Origin: Gaoshiqia sediminis
GTDB lineage: Bacteria > Bacteroidota > Bacteroidia > Bacteroidales > Prolixibacteraceae
Assembly: GCF_025907915.1 (NCBI RefSeq)
Contig: NZ_JAPAAF010000007.1
Span: 118,991 to 182,990, forward strand
Direction: 5' to 3'
Length of the DNA: 64,000 bases
This document shows positions 27,232 to 37,459 of this stretch, piece by piece. Position 1 is the stretch's first letter. The number at the start of each line of letters is the position of its first letter. The notes under the pieces are model-generated. The model was not told where the DNA came from. It saw nothing but the letters and a program-made list of their open reading frames with translations, and did no database searches. The translations under genes and the position numbers were made by a program.

Positions 27232-28170
27232 TTAGATTCCAAAAACCTGATTCATCAGCAACGATAATGACAAGGTTCCTGTCAGAAGCCACAGCACAAT
27301 TCCGAGCAGTAAACTTTTAAGGCCTGCTTGCTTCATTTCCTTCAGCGACATGTTGGTGCCAATCAGCAGCAGGGCGATTACCATTCCGCGTTTTCCTAAC
27401 CAGTTTAGGTGATCAAAAGTCGGCTCCCAGTGCGGTAAAAAATGGGCTGCCGCCAATGCCAGCACAAACAGGGCAATAAACCATGGAATTTTCACCTTTC
27501 CTTTCTGGTCGTCTTTGTTCACCGTGGCGATCAGTAGCGAAAGCGGAATGATCCACAAGGCACGGGTGAGTTTTACAGTGGTGGCAATTTCAAGTGCTTG
27601 GGGGCCGTAAGTTGCGCCGGCGCCCACCACCGAGCTGGTATCATGAATGGCAATGGCGGACCACATTCCGAAAACTTCCTGCCCCAGGTTAAAGTGATGG
27701 CCGATGAACGGGAAAATCAGCAAGGCTACGGCGTTCAATATGAAAACAACAATCAGCGAAAAGGAGATTTGGTAGTCTTTTGCCCGGATCACCGGAGCGA
27801 TGGCAGCGATGGCGCTTCCGCCGCAAATGGCCGTTCCGGATGCAATTAGCCAGCTGATCTTTTTCTCCACGCCGAGAAGCTTTCCAATCAGTAACCCCAT
27901 TGTTAGGGTGAATGTGACAGAAGAAGCTGTCAGGAAAAAGCCACTTTTCGAGGCCTGGATAGCCTGCGAAAGGTTCATCCCAAACCCCATCAGTACGATG
28001 GCTGCCTGTAATACCAGCGGGGTGAATTTGGAGAAACCGGTATTTTTCAGTCCCGCAAAAGATAACGCCAGTCCGGCAATCAGCGCCATGGCTGGCGATA
28101 CAAAGGGCATAAAACACAGCACGATGGTGATGCTGTAAATGATCCGGGTGGTTTTTGGGTTCAAATTCAT
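27232..28170 (-). CDS. YeiH-family putative sulfate exporter / UPF0324 membrane protein
   Basis: The 312-residue protein has about ten hydrophobic segments and the conserved features of the YeiH/UPF0324 family, including ASGTAICGGSAIAAIAPVI near the middle and the IAIHDTSSVVGAGATYG stretch. The family is annotated as a putative sulfate or sulfite exporter; transport has not been firmly shown for most members. The ATG at 28170 gives MNLNPKTTRII, and the upstream in-frame region is unlikely to be coding. A LysR regulator gene lies just upstream on the same strand, the arrangement often seen for yeiH and its regulator. Substrate uncertain. Confidence 0.88.
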   Translation of the reverse strand: MNLNPKTTRIIYSITIVLCFMPFVSPAMALIAGLALSFAGLKNTGFSKFTPLVLQAAIVLMGFGMNLSQAIQASKSGFFLTASSVTFTLTMGLLIGKLLGVEKKISWLIASGTAICGGSAIAAIAPVIRAKDYQISFSLIVVFILNAVALLIFPFIGHHFNLGQEVFGMWSAIAIHDTSSVVGAGATYGPQALEIATTVKLTRALWIIPLSLLIATVNKDDQKGKVKIPWFIALFVLALAAAHFLPHWEPTFDHLNWLGKRGMVIALLLIGTNMSLKEMKQAGLKSLLLGIVLWLLTGTLSLSLLMNQVFGI

Positions 28171-28252
28171 GGGTTTGTTTCCTTGGTGATGTGGAAACAA
28201 AAGTAGCACCGGCGTATAATTTAAGCAAATATAAAAATATCATTCAAGATAA

Positions 28253-29140
28253 CTAAAAGTTATATTGAAGCAAGAAATTCCGGAATAATTCGGGGATGTT
28301 CATGGTTGGGCCCTGGCGTTGGGCGAGCCTGAATTTACGGTTGATTTGAAAATCTTTCACTGCGATTTTCCGGATAGTTTTTAGTTGAAGCTCTTTTTTG
28401 ATGGCTTTACCCGAAACCAGGGCAATACCGTCAAAATTGGGCAGGAAATTTTTAATGGCTTCGGTGCTGCCCAGGTGAAGGACGATGTTGAGCTTCTCCG
28501 TATTTACTTGTTGCTTAGTTAGTTCGTGTTGGATTACTTCCAGTGTTCCCGACCCCGGTTCTCGTAAAACTAGCGGGATTTGCTGCAAGTCGGACACTGT
28601 CAGGTTCTTGAGTTTTGCATAAACACCATCGGCTGAAGTAACGGCCACAATTTCATCATCCAAAAAATCAACATACCTGATGTTGGACTGCGACGAATCG
28701 TTTTCAACCAACGCCAGGTCAATCTCGCTGTTCAGCAGTTTCTGTTCCATTTCCAGCGAGTTGCCGTTCCGTAAATCAAGCTTGATTTGCGGGTAGCGCT
28801 GGTGAAATGCTGCCAGCACACCGGGAATGAGGTATTGTGCGATGGTGCTGCTGGCCCCAATCCGCAGCGAACCTTTATAGGTGTCGTTCAGACGGCCCAA
28901 CTCAAATTCCAGTTCTCTGTATTGTTCTTTAATTTGCTTCAGCTGACGGTAACAGAGTTTTCCGGCTTTGGTCAGGTATATTTTGTTGCCTTTCCGGTCA
29001 AACAGGGCCGTGTTGAGTTTATTTTCCAATTCCCGGATGTGCCGGGTTACGGCAGGCTGACTGATAAACAAGGCTTCAGCCGCTTTCGAAAAGCTCAGGT
29101 TTTCGGCCACCGATAAAAACACTTCGTCGCGGTAATCCAT
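28253..29140 (-). CDS. LysR-family transcriptional regulator beside the YeiH-family gene
   Basis: The 295-residue protein has a typical N-terminal winged helix-turn-helix (residues 1-60, with FSKAAEALFISQPAVTRHI) and a C-terminal type-2 periplasmic-binding-like effector domain. It resembles the CbbR/YeiE/CysL branch of regulators. The YeiH-family gene starts 82 bases downstream on the same strand, so it is the likely target; in related cases the inducer is linked to sulfite or sulfur metabolism. The inducer cannot be determined here. Confidence 0.9.
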   Translation of the reverse strand: MDYRDEVFLSVAENLSFSKAAEALFISQPAVTRHIRELENKLNTALFDRKGNKIYLTKAGKLCYRQLKQIKEQYRELEFELGRLNDTYKGSLRIGASSTIAQYLIPGVLAAFHQRYPQIKLDLRNGNSLEMEQKLLNSEIDLALVENDSSQSNIRYVDFLDDEIVAVTSADGVYAKLKNLTVSDLQQIPLVLREPGSGTLEVIQHELTKQQVNTEKLNIVLHLGSTEAIKNFLPNFDGIALVSGKAIKKELQLKTIRKIAVKDFQINRKFRLAQRQGPTMNIPELFRNFLLQYNF

Positions 29141-29190
29141 GTTTGGTCAATTATGTTACAGTTCAGTCGATCTTTTTTAATGGGAACAAC

Positions 29191-29853
29191 TCACCAACTA
29201 ATTGGTTCCAAGCCGTTCCTGACAAGAAAATCGTTGGTCTGGCTAAAATGCTTGTTGCCGAAGAAACCACGGTTGGCCGAGAGGGGGGAGGGGTGTACCG
29301 AGTTCAGTACCAGATGTTTGCTTTTGTCGATGAACTCGCCTTTGCGGATGGCATAGTTTCCCCACAGAATGAATACGACGTGTTGTTTCTCCGCATTGAT
29401 TTTATGAATGACTGCATCGGTAAACTCTTCCCAGCCCTTTTTCTGGTGCGAGCCGGCTTGTCCGGCGCGTACCGTCAGTGTTGCATTGAGCAGCAACACG
29501 CCTTGCCTGGCCCAACCCGTAAGGTTTCCACTGGACGGGATGGGTTTGCCCACGTCGCTTTGCAGTTCTTTGAAAATGTTGCGCAGGCTGGGCGGAAAAT
29601 CGATACCATCGTTTACCGAAAAGCATAGTCCGTGTGCCTGTCCGGGGCCGTGGTATGGGTCTTGCCCCAGGATGACCACTTTCAGCTGATCGAACGGACA
29701 CTGGTCGAACGCGTTAAAGATGAGTTTGGCTGGCGGGTAGATTTTCTGCGTACGGTATTCGTCGTGCACAAAGCGGCCCAGACTTTCGAAATAGGGCTTT
29801 TCAAATTCGTCGGCCAGCAGGTTTTTCCAGCTGCTTTCAATTTTTACGTCCAT
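29191..29853 (-). CDS. ung: Uracil-DNA glycosylase
   Basis: Ung removes uracil from DNA in base-excision repair. The 220-residue protein has the catalytic water-activating motif [18 protein letters not shown] and the DNA-intercalation motif [13 protein letters not shown]. The ATG at 29853 gives a standard-length protein; a longer in-frame extension would overlap the divergent rmuC region and is less likely. It stands 50 bases downstream of the LysR gene, but the two are functionally unrelated, and the nearest divergent neighbour is rmuC, another DNA-maintenance gene. Confidence 0.96.
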   Translation of the reverse strand: MDVKIESSWKNLLADEFEKPYFESLGRFVHDEYRTQKIYPPAKLIFNAFDQCPFDQLKVVILGQDPYHGPGQAHGLCFSVNDGIDFPPSLRNIFKELQSDVGKPIPSSGNLTGWARQGVLLLNATLTVRAGQAGSHQKKGWEEFTDAVIHKINAEKQHVVFILWGNYAIRKGEFIDKSKHLVLNSVHPSPLSANRGFFGNKHFSQTNDFLVRNGLEPISW

Positions 29854-29962
29854 GCGGTGGATTGTTTGTTTGGTAAGCGAAAATAAGGTTTCTGTTTCAG
29901 CTTTCAAATTTCTTTTCTCTTCCCGTTCTTCTTCGTACTTTAGCTGGCAAATCTTCAAAAAC

Positions 29963-31276
29963 ATGGACATAATCTATCTGCTTGCCGGTCTGGCTGTTGG
30001 TTTTCTGTTGGCCTTTTTATGGTTTAAACTGAAGTCGAAAACATCGGAAAACACCTTGCTGGCCATGCGTGCCGAGTATGAAAAGAGCAAAATTCAGCTG
30101 GAAGAACGGCTGGTCTATTTGCAGGATGACAAAGAAAACCTGGCTGCCCGACTTGTGCAGGCCGAAGCTGATAACGACCAAAAATCGCAGCGCCTGGCCA
30201 AGGCCGAAGTCGAGTTTGCCAACCTGCGCGAAAAGCTGGTCACGCAAAAGCAGGAGATGGAGGAGTTGCAGAAGAAATTTACCACTGAATTTGAAAATAT
30301 TGCCCACAAAATATTGAAGCAGAATTCGCTGGAATTTACCCAGGTGAACCAGAAGAATATCAGCGAAATTCTGAACCCGCTGCGCGAGAAAATCCAGCTT
30401 TTTGAGAAGAAGGTGGAGGATACTTACGAAAAAGGGCTGAAGGACCAAACCGACCTGAAAGCCGAACTGAAAAAGCTGCACGACCTGAACCTGAAAATCA
30501 GCGATGAGGCCAACAACCTGACCAAAGCGCTGAAGGGCGATGTGAAAAAACAGGGTAACTGGGGCGAGGTTATTTTGGAGCGCATTCTGGAGCGTTCGGG
30601 CCTCACCGAAGGGCGCGAGTACGAAAAGCAGTTCAGCACAGTTGGCGAAAGCGGCCAGCGGGTGCAGCCCGACGTGGTTATCCATCTTCCCGATCAGAAA
30701 CATATCATTGTGGACTCGAAGGTGTCGCTGGTGGCGTACGAACGTTTCGTGAATGCTGCCGACGAACCCGACCGAAGCCGTTTCATCAAAGAGCATTTGC
30801 TGAGCATCAAAAGCCACGTCAAGTTGCTCAGTGATAAGCATTACCAAAATGCCCCCGGCCTGAACAGCCCCGACTTTGTGCTGCTTTTCGTGCCCATTGA
30901 GTCGTCGTTCAGCGTGGCTATCGAGGCCGACCATGATTTGTTCTCTTATGCCTGGGACAACAAGGTCGTCATCGTCAGCCCATCTACTTTACTGGCAACT
31001 TTGCGTACAATCGCGTCAATCTGGCAACAAGAAAACCAAACCCGCAACGCGCTCGAAATTGCCCGGCAGGGCGGGGCGCTGTACGATAAGTTTGTGGCTT
31101 TCATTGCCGATCTCGAAAAAATTGGCAACAACCTGGAGCAAACCCGTAAAAACTACGACCTGGCCATGAACAAGCTCTACGACGGGCGCGGCAATCTGAT
31201 ACGATCGGCCGAAAAACTTCGCGAACTTGGCGCCAAAGCCAGCAAGGAACTTCCGCAGAAATATCTGGAAGAGTAG
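29963..31276 (+). CDS. rmuC: RmuC-family DNA recombination protein
   Basis: The 437-residue protein begins with a single transmembrane helix (about residues 2-22), followed by a long coiled coil (about 30-140) and the RmuC nuclease-like domain (about 190-400), which includes [17 protein letters not shown] and the [21 protein letters not shown] segment. RmuC limits inversion and rearrangement at repeats in E. coli; its exact reaction is not settled. The D...DSK pattern resembles a PD-(D/E)xK core. The ATG at 29963 is preferred over an upstream in-frame start that lies inside the divergent ung region. Confidence 0.92.
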   Translation: MDIIYLLAGLAVGFLLAFLWFKLKSKTSENTLLAMRAEYEKSKIQLEERLVYLQDDKENLAARLVQAEADNDQKSQRLAKAEVEFANLREKLVTQKQEMEELQKKFTTEFENIAHKILKQNSLEFTQVNQKNISEILNPLREKIQLFEKKVEDTYEKGLKDQTDLKAELKKLHDLNLKISDEANNLTKALKGDVKKQGNWGEVILERILERSGLTEGREYEKQFSTVGESGQRVQPDVVIHLPDQKHIIVDSKVSLVAYERFVNAADEPDRSRFIKEHLLSIKSHVKLLSDKHYQNAPGLNSPDFVLLFVPIESSFSVAIEADHDLFSYAWDNKVVIVSPSTLLATLRTIASIWQQENQTRNALEIARQGGALYDKFVAFIADLEKIGNNLEQTRKNYDLAMNKLYDGRGNLIRSAEKLRELGAKASKELPQKYLEE

Positions 31277-31336
31277 AACGATCTTGTATGCTTGTCTTTT
31301 TCTAATTTATGTTCTAAAAATTGTTTCAAAAGCTAG

Positions 31337-31369
31337 TTGATTTATCAATAAATGTGTATTTTACATTTG
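31337..31369 (+). promoter_or_regulatory. Likely promoter of the PorP/SprF-like gene (-33 TTG, -7 TACATTTG)
   Basis: A TACATTTG (31362-31369) matches TAnnTTTG exactly, with a TTG at 31337-31339 about 22 bases upstream, close to the Bacteroidetes -33/-7 spacing. The ATG is 30 bases downstream. Confidence 0.5.
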
Positions 31370-31398
31370 TTCAATAAATCAATCTAACTTTTGTTTTT

Positions 31399-32298
31399 AT
31401 GAGAAGAATCTCTTTTATGCTTTTTGCCAAGGCATTTTGTGTCCTGGTGTCTGCTATAATTTTTATGGTTTTTTCTGCTCCTGTTCATGCACAGGATGAT
31501 GCTTACTGGATGGGATTGCCCACAAAAAACCCGGCTGCCATTGGTTCACCGACCGATTGGGTGTATGGCGGCTATTTCTTTTCAAATTTTGATCATGCCA
31601 TCTCTGGATATAGTGGCGGCATTGATTATCAGATTAGTCCAAAAATCGGAACGCTTGGTTTTAATTTCGACAGGGAAGAGTATGATTTATTACGTGTTTG
31701 CCAGTTTCAGATGAATTATGCCTACACGTTTTCTTTTTTCGAAAAGGGACAGATGAGTTTCGGGGCTGCTGTCGGTATTATGGATTACAAGAATAAGTTG
31801 AGTCAATATGGGCTTGATCTGTTCGATCCTTACTTCTCCGGATTGGATGATCAGGTTTGGGTCCACCTGAAAAGCAGTTTGGGTTGGTATTTCCGATCGG
31901 ACCGATTGGATTTGGGAATGAGCTATTCGCGCTGGGACGAAGTGAAAGATGAAATCAATGATGATTCAAATTATTATTCGCTGGAAGGCCCGGGTGGTGT
32001 TTTTACGCTTTTGGGCGCCTACCGGATACATGTGAACGGGAAACTGAGAGTTGAACCGAACTTAGTTCTGGATTTTACGGAAGGAAATACCGATACCTAT
32101 GCCGGTGTTTTCTTTAAATACAGGGATCGCATTTGGGCTGGCTACAGCAGTTTGGATTTTGATGATCTTCACTCTATTATAGCCGGTTGCGATATCAAAG
32201 GCAAGTACCGGCTTGGATACAGCTACAATTTCCCCAAATTATTTGACGGTGATTACTTGAATTACCATGAACTTATATTGGCTTTCCGTTTGAAGTAG
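31399..32298 (+). CDS. PorP/SprF-like outer-membrane beta-barrel protein
   Basis: The 299-residue protein has a signal peptide ending near residue 31 (PVHAQ), then an NPAAIG segment like the NPA(Y/A)xG signature at the N-terminus of PorP/SprF proteins, and then alternating aromatic and hydrophobic strands to the C-terminal LAFRLK, consistent with an outer-membrane barrel. In Bacteroidetes such proteins are associated with the type IX secretion system or gliding and often pair with a large substrate protein. No such partner or other T9SS gene is visible in this window, so the function is inferred from family likeness only. Confidence 0.78.
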   Translation: MRRISFMLFAKAFCVLVSAIIFMVFSAPVHAQDDAYWMGLPTKNPAAIGSPTDWVYGGYFFSNFDHAISGYSGGIDYQISPKIGTLGFNFDREEYDLLRVCQFQMNYAYTFSFFEKGQMSFGAAVGIMDYKNKLSQYGLDLFDPYFSGLDDQVWVHLKSSLGWYFRSDRLDLGMSYSRWDEVKDEINDDSNYYSLEGPGGVFTLLGAYRIHVNGKLRVEPNLVLDFTEGNTDTYAGVFFKYRDRIWAGYSSLDFDDLHSIIAGCDIKGKYRLGYSYNFPKLFDGDYLNYHELILAFRLK

Positions 32299-32335
32299 CC
32301 TTGAATCAAAAAGAGGCTGAAAAAAGTTCTTGACC

Positions 32336-32362
32336 AGATCATCCTGAACTTGTTTCAGGATC
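32336..32362. repeat. Short palindrome, REP-like (ATCCTGAA...TTCAGGAT)
   Basis: A perfect 8-bp inverted repeat with a five-base loop (CTTGT) sits just before a terminator hairpin. It could be a dispersed palindromic element. Confidence 0.5.
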
Positions 32363-32381
32363 TGTCTCTGGCTTACTAAAA

Positions 32382-32420
32382 AAAAGGGTCATTCTGAATT
32401 TTTTTCAGATTGACCCTTTT
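32382..32420. terminator. Terminator between the PorP-like gene and valS
   Basis: A 17-bp inverted repeat with one mismatch (AAAAGGGTCATTCTGAA and its complement) has a T-rich loop and is flanked by A- and T-runs, between two converging genes. Confidence 0.85.
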
Positions 32421-32448
32421 CAACTTTTAAAACCACGCAACGAAGATT

Positions 32449-35076
32449 CTATTTCAGCTTCGCAATTTGCTCTTCCAGTACTTTGATTTTTGCTTCGGCA
32501 TCGACTTGTTTGGCGCGCTCTTTGGCAACCACTGCCTCGGGCGCTCCGGCGACAAACCGTTCGTTGCTCAGTTTGCCCATCACCGATTTCAGGAAGCCTT
32601 GCGTATATTTCAACTCTTCTTCCAGTTTTTTCAGTTCTTCTTCCACATCCACCAAATCACCCAGCGGGATGAAGAAGGTACTCGATTTTACGAGGAACGA
32701 CGCAGCGCCGATTACTTCTTTTTGCACCTCATTGTAGGTTGAAAGGTTTCCAAGCTTGGATACTACTGCATTCAGCTCAGCATGGTAGCCTTTGTCGCCC
32801 GGCATTACAAAAAGCTCCAGCGCATCCTTATTGGGGATGTTGTTTTTGGTGCGGATATTCCGGATGCCTGAAATGGCCTCTTTGGCATCCTCGAACTGTT
32901 GCAGGAAGTTTTCATTGTATCCGGTCGATTTCGGCCAACTGCTTACCATGATGCTTTCGCCATCCTGACGTTCTTTCAGATACTGCCAGATCTCTTCGCT
33001 CACAAACGGCATAAACGGATGGATGAAACGCAGCACCTGGTCGAAAATATCAACCAGCTCGGCGTAGGTTTTTCCGTCAATCGGTTGTTGATAGGCAGGT
33101 TTCACAAGTTCGAGCAACCAGCCCGAGAATTCGTCGCGAACAGTAGTATAAACACTCATCAACGCGTCGGAAATGCGGAACTTGTCGAAATGATCGTTTG
33201 TTTGCTCGACAATTTGGCTGAACTTTTGGCTGAACCATTCAATGGCCAGTTTTGAGTGTTCGGGTTGTGGGATTTTGTTGTCCACTTCCCAGCCTTTCAC
33301 CAAGCGGAACGAGTTCCAAAGCTTGGTGACAAAGCCTGCGCCCTGTTGCGGAAGGCTCTCGTCGAACAGCAGGTCGCCACCAGCAGGCGAGCACAGCAAC
33401 ATGCCCACGCGCACGCCATCAGCGCCGTAAGTGGCGATGAGATCAAGCGGGTCGGGCGAGTTACCCAGCGATTTCGACATTTTGCGGCGCAGCTTGTCGC
33501 GCACCATGCCGGTGAAATACACGTTTTTGAACGGGAATTGGTCGCGGTACTCGTAACCGGTAATAATCATGCGGGCTACCCAGAAGAAGATGATGTCCGG
33601 GGCGGTCACCAGATCGTTGGTAGGGTAGTAGTATTGAATTTCCTTGTTTTCAGGATCGCGGATACCATCGAAAACAGATATTGGCCACAGCCAACTGGAG
33701 AACCATGTGTCCAATACATCTTCGTCCTGTTTCAACTCGGCTACTGTTAAGGCGGCATTGCCGGTTTTTTCTTTGGCTAGTGCGAGTGCTTTTTCATCGC
33801 TTTCGGCAACCACATACGAGCCGTCGGGCAGATAATACACCGGAATACGATGTCCCCACCACAACTGGCGGCTGATGCACCAGTCCTTGATGTTTTCCAT
33901 CCAGTGGCGGTAAATGTTTTTGAATTTCGGCGGGTGGAATTGGATAGTGTCGTCCATCACATTCGTGAGGGCCGGTTTCACCAGCTCTTCCATTTTCAGG
34001 AACCACTGTGCCGATAGTTTCGGTTCGATAGCCACGTGGGTACGTTCCGAATAACCTACTTTGTTGGTGTAGTCTTCAATTTTGGCCAGGTTGCCTGCTT
34101 TTTCCAGTTCGGGGATAATGGCATCGCGAACGGCAAAGCGGTCTTCGCCAACGAACAGGCCGGCAGCTTCGCTCAGGGTACCGTCGTCATTGAAAATGTC
34201 GATGCCCGGCAGGTTGTATCGCATACCGATTTCGTAGTCGTTGATGTCGTGCGCCGGGGTAATTTTCAAACAGCCGGTACCGAACTCCATATCAACATAT
34301 TCATCTTCGATGATAGGGATTGAGCGTCCAATCAGCGGAACCAGCACCCGTTTGCCTTTCAGGTGTTTGAAACGCTCGTCGTTTGGGTTGACACAAACGG
34401 CCGTATCGCCCAAAATGGTTTCCGGGCGGGTGGTGGCAATGGTCACAAAATCAGAAGCCCCTTCTATTTGATATTTCAGGTAGTACAGTTTCGACTGCAC
34501 TTCTTTATAAATCACTTCTTCGTCGGAGAGGGCGGTTTTGGCTGCCGGGTCCCAGTTTACCATGCGTACGCCGCGGTAAATCATGCCTTTTTCATACAGA
34601 TCGACAAAAGTTTTGATGACCGATTCGCTGCGGGGCTCGTCCATCGTGAAGCAAGTGCGATCCCAGTCGCAGGAAGCGCCTAGTTTTTTGAGCTGTTCCA
34701 GGATGATGCCGCCGTGCTTATGTGTCCATTCCCAGGCATGTTGCAGGAATTCGTGGCGGCTGAGGTCAAACTTGGAGATGCCTTGATCTTTCAGCTTTCC
34801 AACCACCTTGGCTTCGGTAGCAATCGACGCGTGGTCGGTCCCGGGCACCCAGCAAGCGTTTTTGCCGAGCATACGTGCGCGGCGGGTCAGGATGTCCTGG
34901 ATGGTATTGTTGAGCATGTGCCCCATGTGCAACACGCCCGTAACATTGGGCGGCGGAATGACGATGGTGTAAGGCTCGCGCTCGTCGGGCACCGAGTGGA
35001 AAAAACCTTTTTCCATCCAATACCGGTACCATTTATCTTCAACTTCTACAGGACTGTACTTACTGGGAATCTCCAT
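32449..35076 (-). CDS. valS: Valyl-tRNA synthetase
   Basis: The 875-residue class I synthetase charges tRNA-Val. The HIGH-type motif is HMGHM near residues 47-51 ([15 protein letters not shown]), and the KMSKS motif occurs near residue 531 ([10 protein letters not shown]). A CP1 editing domain lies between them. The C-terminus ends in the coiled coil typical of ValS (from about residue 800, ending EEQIAKL). The ATG at 35076 gives [17 protein letters not shown]; an earlier in-frame extension is unlikely. It is monocistronic, between a terminator and a TATTTTTG promoter box. Confidence 0.97.
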   Translation of the reverse strand: MEIPSKYSPVEVEDKWYRYWMEKGFFHSVPDEREPYTIVIPPPNVTGVLHMGHMLNNTIQDILTRRARMLGKNACWVPGTDHASIATEAKVVGKLKDQGISKFDLSRHEFLQHAWEWTHKHGGIILEQLKKLGASCDWDRTCFTMDEPRSESVIKTFVDLYEKGMIYRGVRMVNWDPAAKTALSDEEVIYKEVQSKLYYLKYQIEGASDFVTIATTRPETILGDTAVCVNPNDERFKHLKGKRVLVPLIGRSIPIIEDEYVDMEFGTGCLKITPAHDINDYEIGMRYNLPGIDIFNDDGTLSEAAGLFVGEDRFAVRDAIIPELEKAGNLAKIEDYTNKVGYSERTHVAIEPKLSAQWFLKMEELVKPALTNVMDDTIQFHPPKFKNIYRHWMENIKDWCISRQLWWGHRIPVYYLPDGSYVVAESDEKALALAKEKTGNAALTVAELKQDEDVLDTWFSSWLWPISVFDGIRDPENKEIQYYYPTNDLVTAPDIIFFWVARMIITGYEYRDQFPFKNVYFTGMVRDKLRRKMSKSLGNSPDPLDLIATYGADGVRVGMLLCSPAGGDLLFDESLPQQGAGFVTKLWNSFRLVKGWEVDNKIPQPEHSKLAIEWFSQKFSQIVEQTNDHFDKFRISDALMSVYTTVRDEFSGWLLELVKPAYQQPIDGKTYAELVDIFDQVLRFIHPFMPFVSEEIWQYLKERQDGESIMVSSWPKSTGYNENFLQQFEDAKEAISGIRNIRTKNNIPNKDALELFVMPGDKGYHAELNAVVSKLGNLSTYNEVQKEVIGAASFLVKSSTFFIPLGDLVDVEEELKKLEEELKYTQGFLKSVMGKLSNERFVAGAPEAVVAKERAKQVDAEAKIKVLEEQIAKLK

Positions 35077-35396
35077 GATGATGCGATTTTTTACTAATTC
35101 GGATTTGAGCCACAAAAATATAAAAATTCCCGTATCGAAAGGCGTTTTCCCAGTCAAGCAATCATGAAGAAACACGGCGGGAACCATTTCCCATGGGGTA
35201 GGGTTATTTCCGGACGATATCCGGGAAATTATGGATGGCGAAAGATATAAATCTGCTGAATGAAAGCAAGACTGGCTCAGAAAACATAAAATTCGCTAAC
35301 TTGTGGGGCGGAAGAGAATGGCGATAGATTGGATGATTAGTGGGATAGGAAAATGGTAATGTAGGAAAGATAGGCGAATAGAAAGTGGACAAGACA
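35077..35396. other. Intergenic region upstream of valS and the DUF3223 gene
   Basis: About 320 bases lie between divergent genes. It holds the valS -7 box (35113-35120) and one imperfect inverted repeat at 35206-35229 (ATTTCCGG...CCGGGAAAT, with one bulged C). Nothing else was recognised. Confidence 0.5.
35113..35120 (-). promoter_or_regulatory. -7 promoter box (TATTTTTG) upstream of valS
   Basis: It matches TAnnTTTG on the minus strand, 36 bases before the valS ATG. Confidence 0.45.
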
Positions 35397-36108
35397 ATGA
35401 GAGAAACAGTTAGAATAGGTAGTAAAGAATTTGTATCAAAAAAGGAAGCTTTAAATTATTACAAGGCGATTCTTAATTCTTATGAATTTGGTGAAACAGT
35501 AAAAAAAGATGACTTTATAGATATAATGGATTTGCTTGAAACCCACCCAAAGGTAACTGAAAAGATTAGGTGTCGGAATTGATAAGGTGAAGATTGCAAG
35601 GTTAAAATACAATACAAAATCTTTTGAATTAGTACGATTGGATGGTTCAACAGAATATTTTTCATACACAAAAAGAATTAATTCACCAAAATCTGGTTTT
35701 ACAAGATTCAGTGAAGCTTGCAGGCAAGTTATTCAAGAAGATTTAAGAAGCGTAAAAGTCGATTATTTCGCCAGATATTCAAAAAAGGGACGGGTAAAAT
35801 GCCAGGAAACAGGAGAATTTTTAACCTATGAAGAACTAAGTCTTGATCACAGACAACCCAATACCTTTTCCGTAATAGTGGACAGATTTATAGAATTGAA
35901 GAAAATTGATCTGAATGAAATTGAATACATTCAAATTGATGGTGGCCCCAATGAGCTTAAAGATAAAGATTTAGAAGAGGAATTTAGACAGTACCACAAA
36001 AGCAAAGCAAATTTGAGAATTGTGAAAAAGAATTTGAATTTAGGACGTTCATTTCAGGCAAGGATTAACAGGCAAAATAAGGATTTGAAAATAATGGATG
36101 ATGAATAG
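35397..36108 (+). pseudogene. DUF3223/DCL-family protein gene broken by a frameshift
   Basis: Two overlapping reading frames together make one DUF3223 (DCL family) protein. The first (to a stop at 35580-35582) covers the N-terminus: IGSKEFVSKKEALNYYKAIL through ETHPKVTEK. The second, from about 35570, continues with GVGIDKVKIARLKYNTKSFELV, then the CQETGEFLTYEELSLDHRQP segment of the family's second half. The family motif expected at the join is EKIGVGI; removing one A near 35568 restores it exactly. So this is either a real inactivating insertion, a sequencing error, or (less likely) a recoding site. DUF3223 proteins have no established function. The region is strikingly AT-rich compared with neighbours, suggesting transfer. 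Confidence 0.75.
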
Positions 36109-36140
36109 AAAGAAATCATTTTAGTGAGGTATAATCAATC

Positions 36141-36470
36141 ATGCTACGTAAACAAAAATCGACATATGACTTTGAGCATCGGGAGAAAATCATTCTTCGC
36201 GATTTTTTGGCGCTGGAGCGTACACGTTTGGCCAACGAGCGTACTTTTTTCGCCTACATCCGAACCTCGCTTTACCTGGTGCTGGCCGGCATTGCTTTCT
36301 TGCAGTTGGAGGGTTTCGACAAGCTGCATTGGTTGGGCTATTTGTCGCTGGCACTGAGTGTGGTGTTTCTGGTTTTCGGGGCCATCAAGTTTTATCACCT
36401 GAAAAATAAGCTGAAAAAGTTTTACACCAACACCGGCACCCCGCTCGACGAATCGTTGCCCGATGAATAA
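36141..36470 (+). CDS. DUF202 (YidH-family) small membrane protein
   Basis: The 109-residue protein has the DUF202 signature LANERTFFAYIRTSL near residues 30-45, followed by two or three hydrophobic helices (about 40-58 and 68-85) and a short charged tail. The family's function is unknown; members are small inner-membrane proteins. It lies 32 bases after the broken DUF3223 gene on the same strand, and converges with the M14 peptidase gene, 18 bases away. The AT content returns to that of the housekeeping neighbours here. Confidence 0.88.
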   Translation: MLRKQKSTYDFEHREKIILRDFLALERTRLANERTFFAYIRTSLYLVLAGIAFLQLEGFDKLHWLGYLSLALSVVFLVFGAIKFYHLKNKLKKFYTNTGTPLDESLPDE

Positions 36471-36488
36471 AAAGCGATGTAATTGATG

Positions 36489-37454
36489 TTACACCCGTCC
36501 TAAATGAATGAGCGCATCGCCCTGATAAACGATGGGGGCGTGGTTGAGGCCGATGATGTAACCGCCCTCGGGCATTTTTACCTGATGCTCAAAACGTCCG
36601 TACGGATCGGAAATGCTGCCGATGATATCTCCTTTTTCAACTTTGGAGCCGTCTTTTACCTGAAAACGGAACATTCCGCCATGACGCGCCCGGATCCAGG
36701 TGGCTTCTCCGATAATGATGGGTTCCTGATTGGGGAAGGCGGCCAGTTCGGGTGTGAAGTCGCGCATGCCCAAGTGGTGCATCACCCGCATGATACCGGT
36801 GGTGCCTCGCATGGTAATGCGGTTGTGGATGTCGAGCGATTTGCCCCCTTCAAACAACAACACCTTTTTGCCCAGTTGCGTGGCTACCTGGCGGAACGAT
36901 TTATCGCGGTCGGGTGCATAGACGATGAAGCGCGGGTTGAAAACCTGGGCCAGTTCCAGCAGCTCGGGCTTTCCTTTGCTGATACGTATCTGTGAGCTGT
37001 TGAAGCGGTTGGCCCCGCCCGTGTGAAAATCGATGCAGTAGTCCACATGCGGGAGTACCTTGTTCATGATGTGCCAGGCGAACAGGCTGGCCAGCGAACC
37101 GTTTTTAGCGCCGGGGAACATGCGGTTGAGGTCTTTCCCATCGGGGTACTCGCGTGTTTGGTTCAAAAAGCCGAACACGTTGAGTGCGGGAATGCAGATA
37201 ACGGTCCCGCGCTGTGGCTTGTTCAGCTTTTTGGCAATCAGGTTGCGCACAATCTCCACGCCGTTTATCTCGTTGCCGTGGATGCCCGCGTTGAGCAACA
37301 ACACCGGGCCAGCTTCTTTCCCATGTTCAATGATTACCGGCACCTCAATTTGGTTATGGGTGTGCAGACGGGCCGTATCCAGGATGACCACGGCTTTTTT
37401 TCCCGGCTTGATTTCGGTATCGAGCATGGTAAACGGTGTGTTCTTATTCTTCAT
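36489..37454 (-). CDS. M14-family (succinylglutamate desuccinylase/aspartoacylase-like) metallopeptidase
   Basis: The 321-residue protein is an AstE/AspA-type carboxypeptidase-fold enzyme. Zinc ligands are His59 and Glu62 (GIHGNE) and His144 (DFHTGG), and the DLNRMFPG segment is typical. It probably removes an acyl or amino-acid group from a small peptide or modified amino acid. Its stop-to-start neighbours are significant: rimK is five bases upstream on the same strand, preceded by a retropepsin-like protease. Such trios of RimK ligase, aspartyl-type protease and AstE-like peptidase have been noted in comparative genomics as predicted peptide synthesis and processing units. The actual substrate is unknown. 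Confidence 0.9.
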   Translation of the reverse strand: MKNKNTPFTMLDTEIKPGKKAVVILDTARLHTHNQIEVPVIIEHGKEAGPVLLLNAGIHGNEINGVEIVRNLIAKKLNKPQRGTVICIPALNVFGFLNQTREYPDGKDLNRMFPGAKNGSLASLFAWHIMNKVLPHVDYCIDFHTGGANRFNSSQIRISKGKPELLELAQVFNPRFIVYAPDRDKSFRQVATQLGKKVLLFEGGKSLDIHNRITMRGTTGIMRVMHHLGMRDFTPELAAFPNQEPIIIGEATWIRARHGGMFRFQVKDGSKVEKGDIIGSISDPYGRFEHQVKMPEGGYIIGLNHAPIVYQGDALIHLGRV

Positions 37455-37459
37455 GGCGG

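Noticed and set aside
30017..30934. 305-residue minus-strand open frame
   Set aside because: It is antisense to rmuC; low-complexity Phe/Leu/Gln composition is the shadow of the coiled coil.
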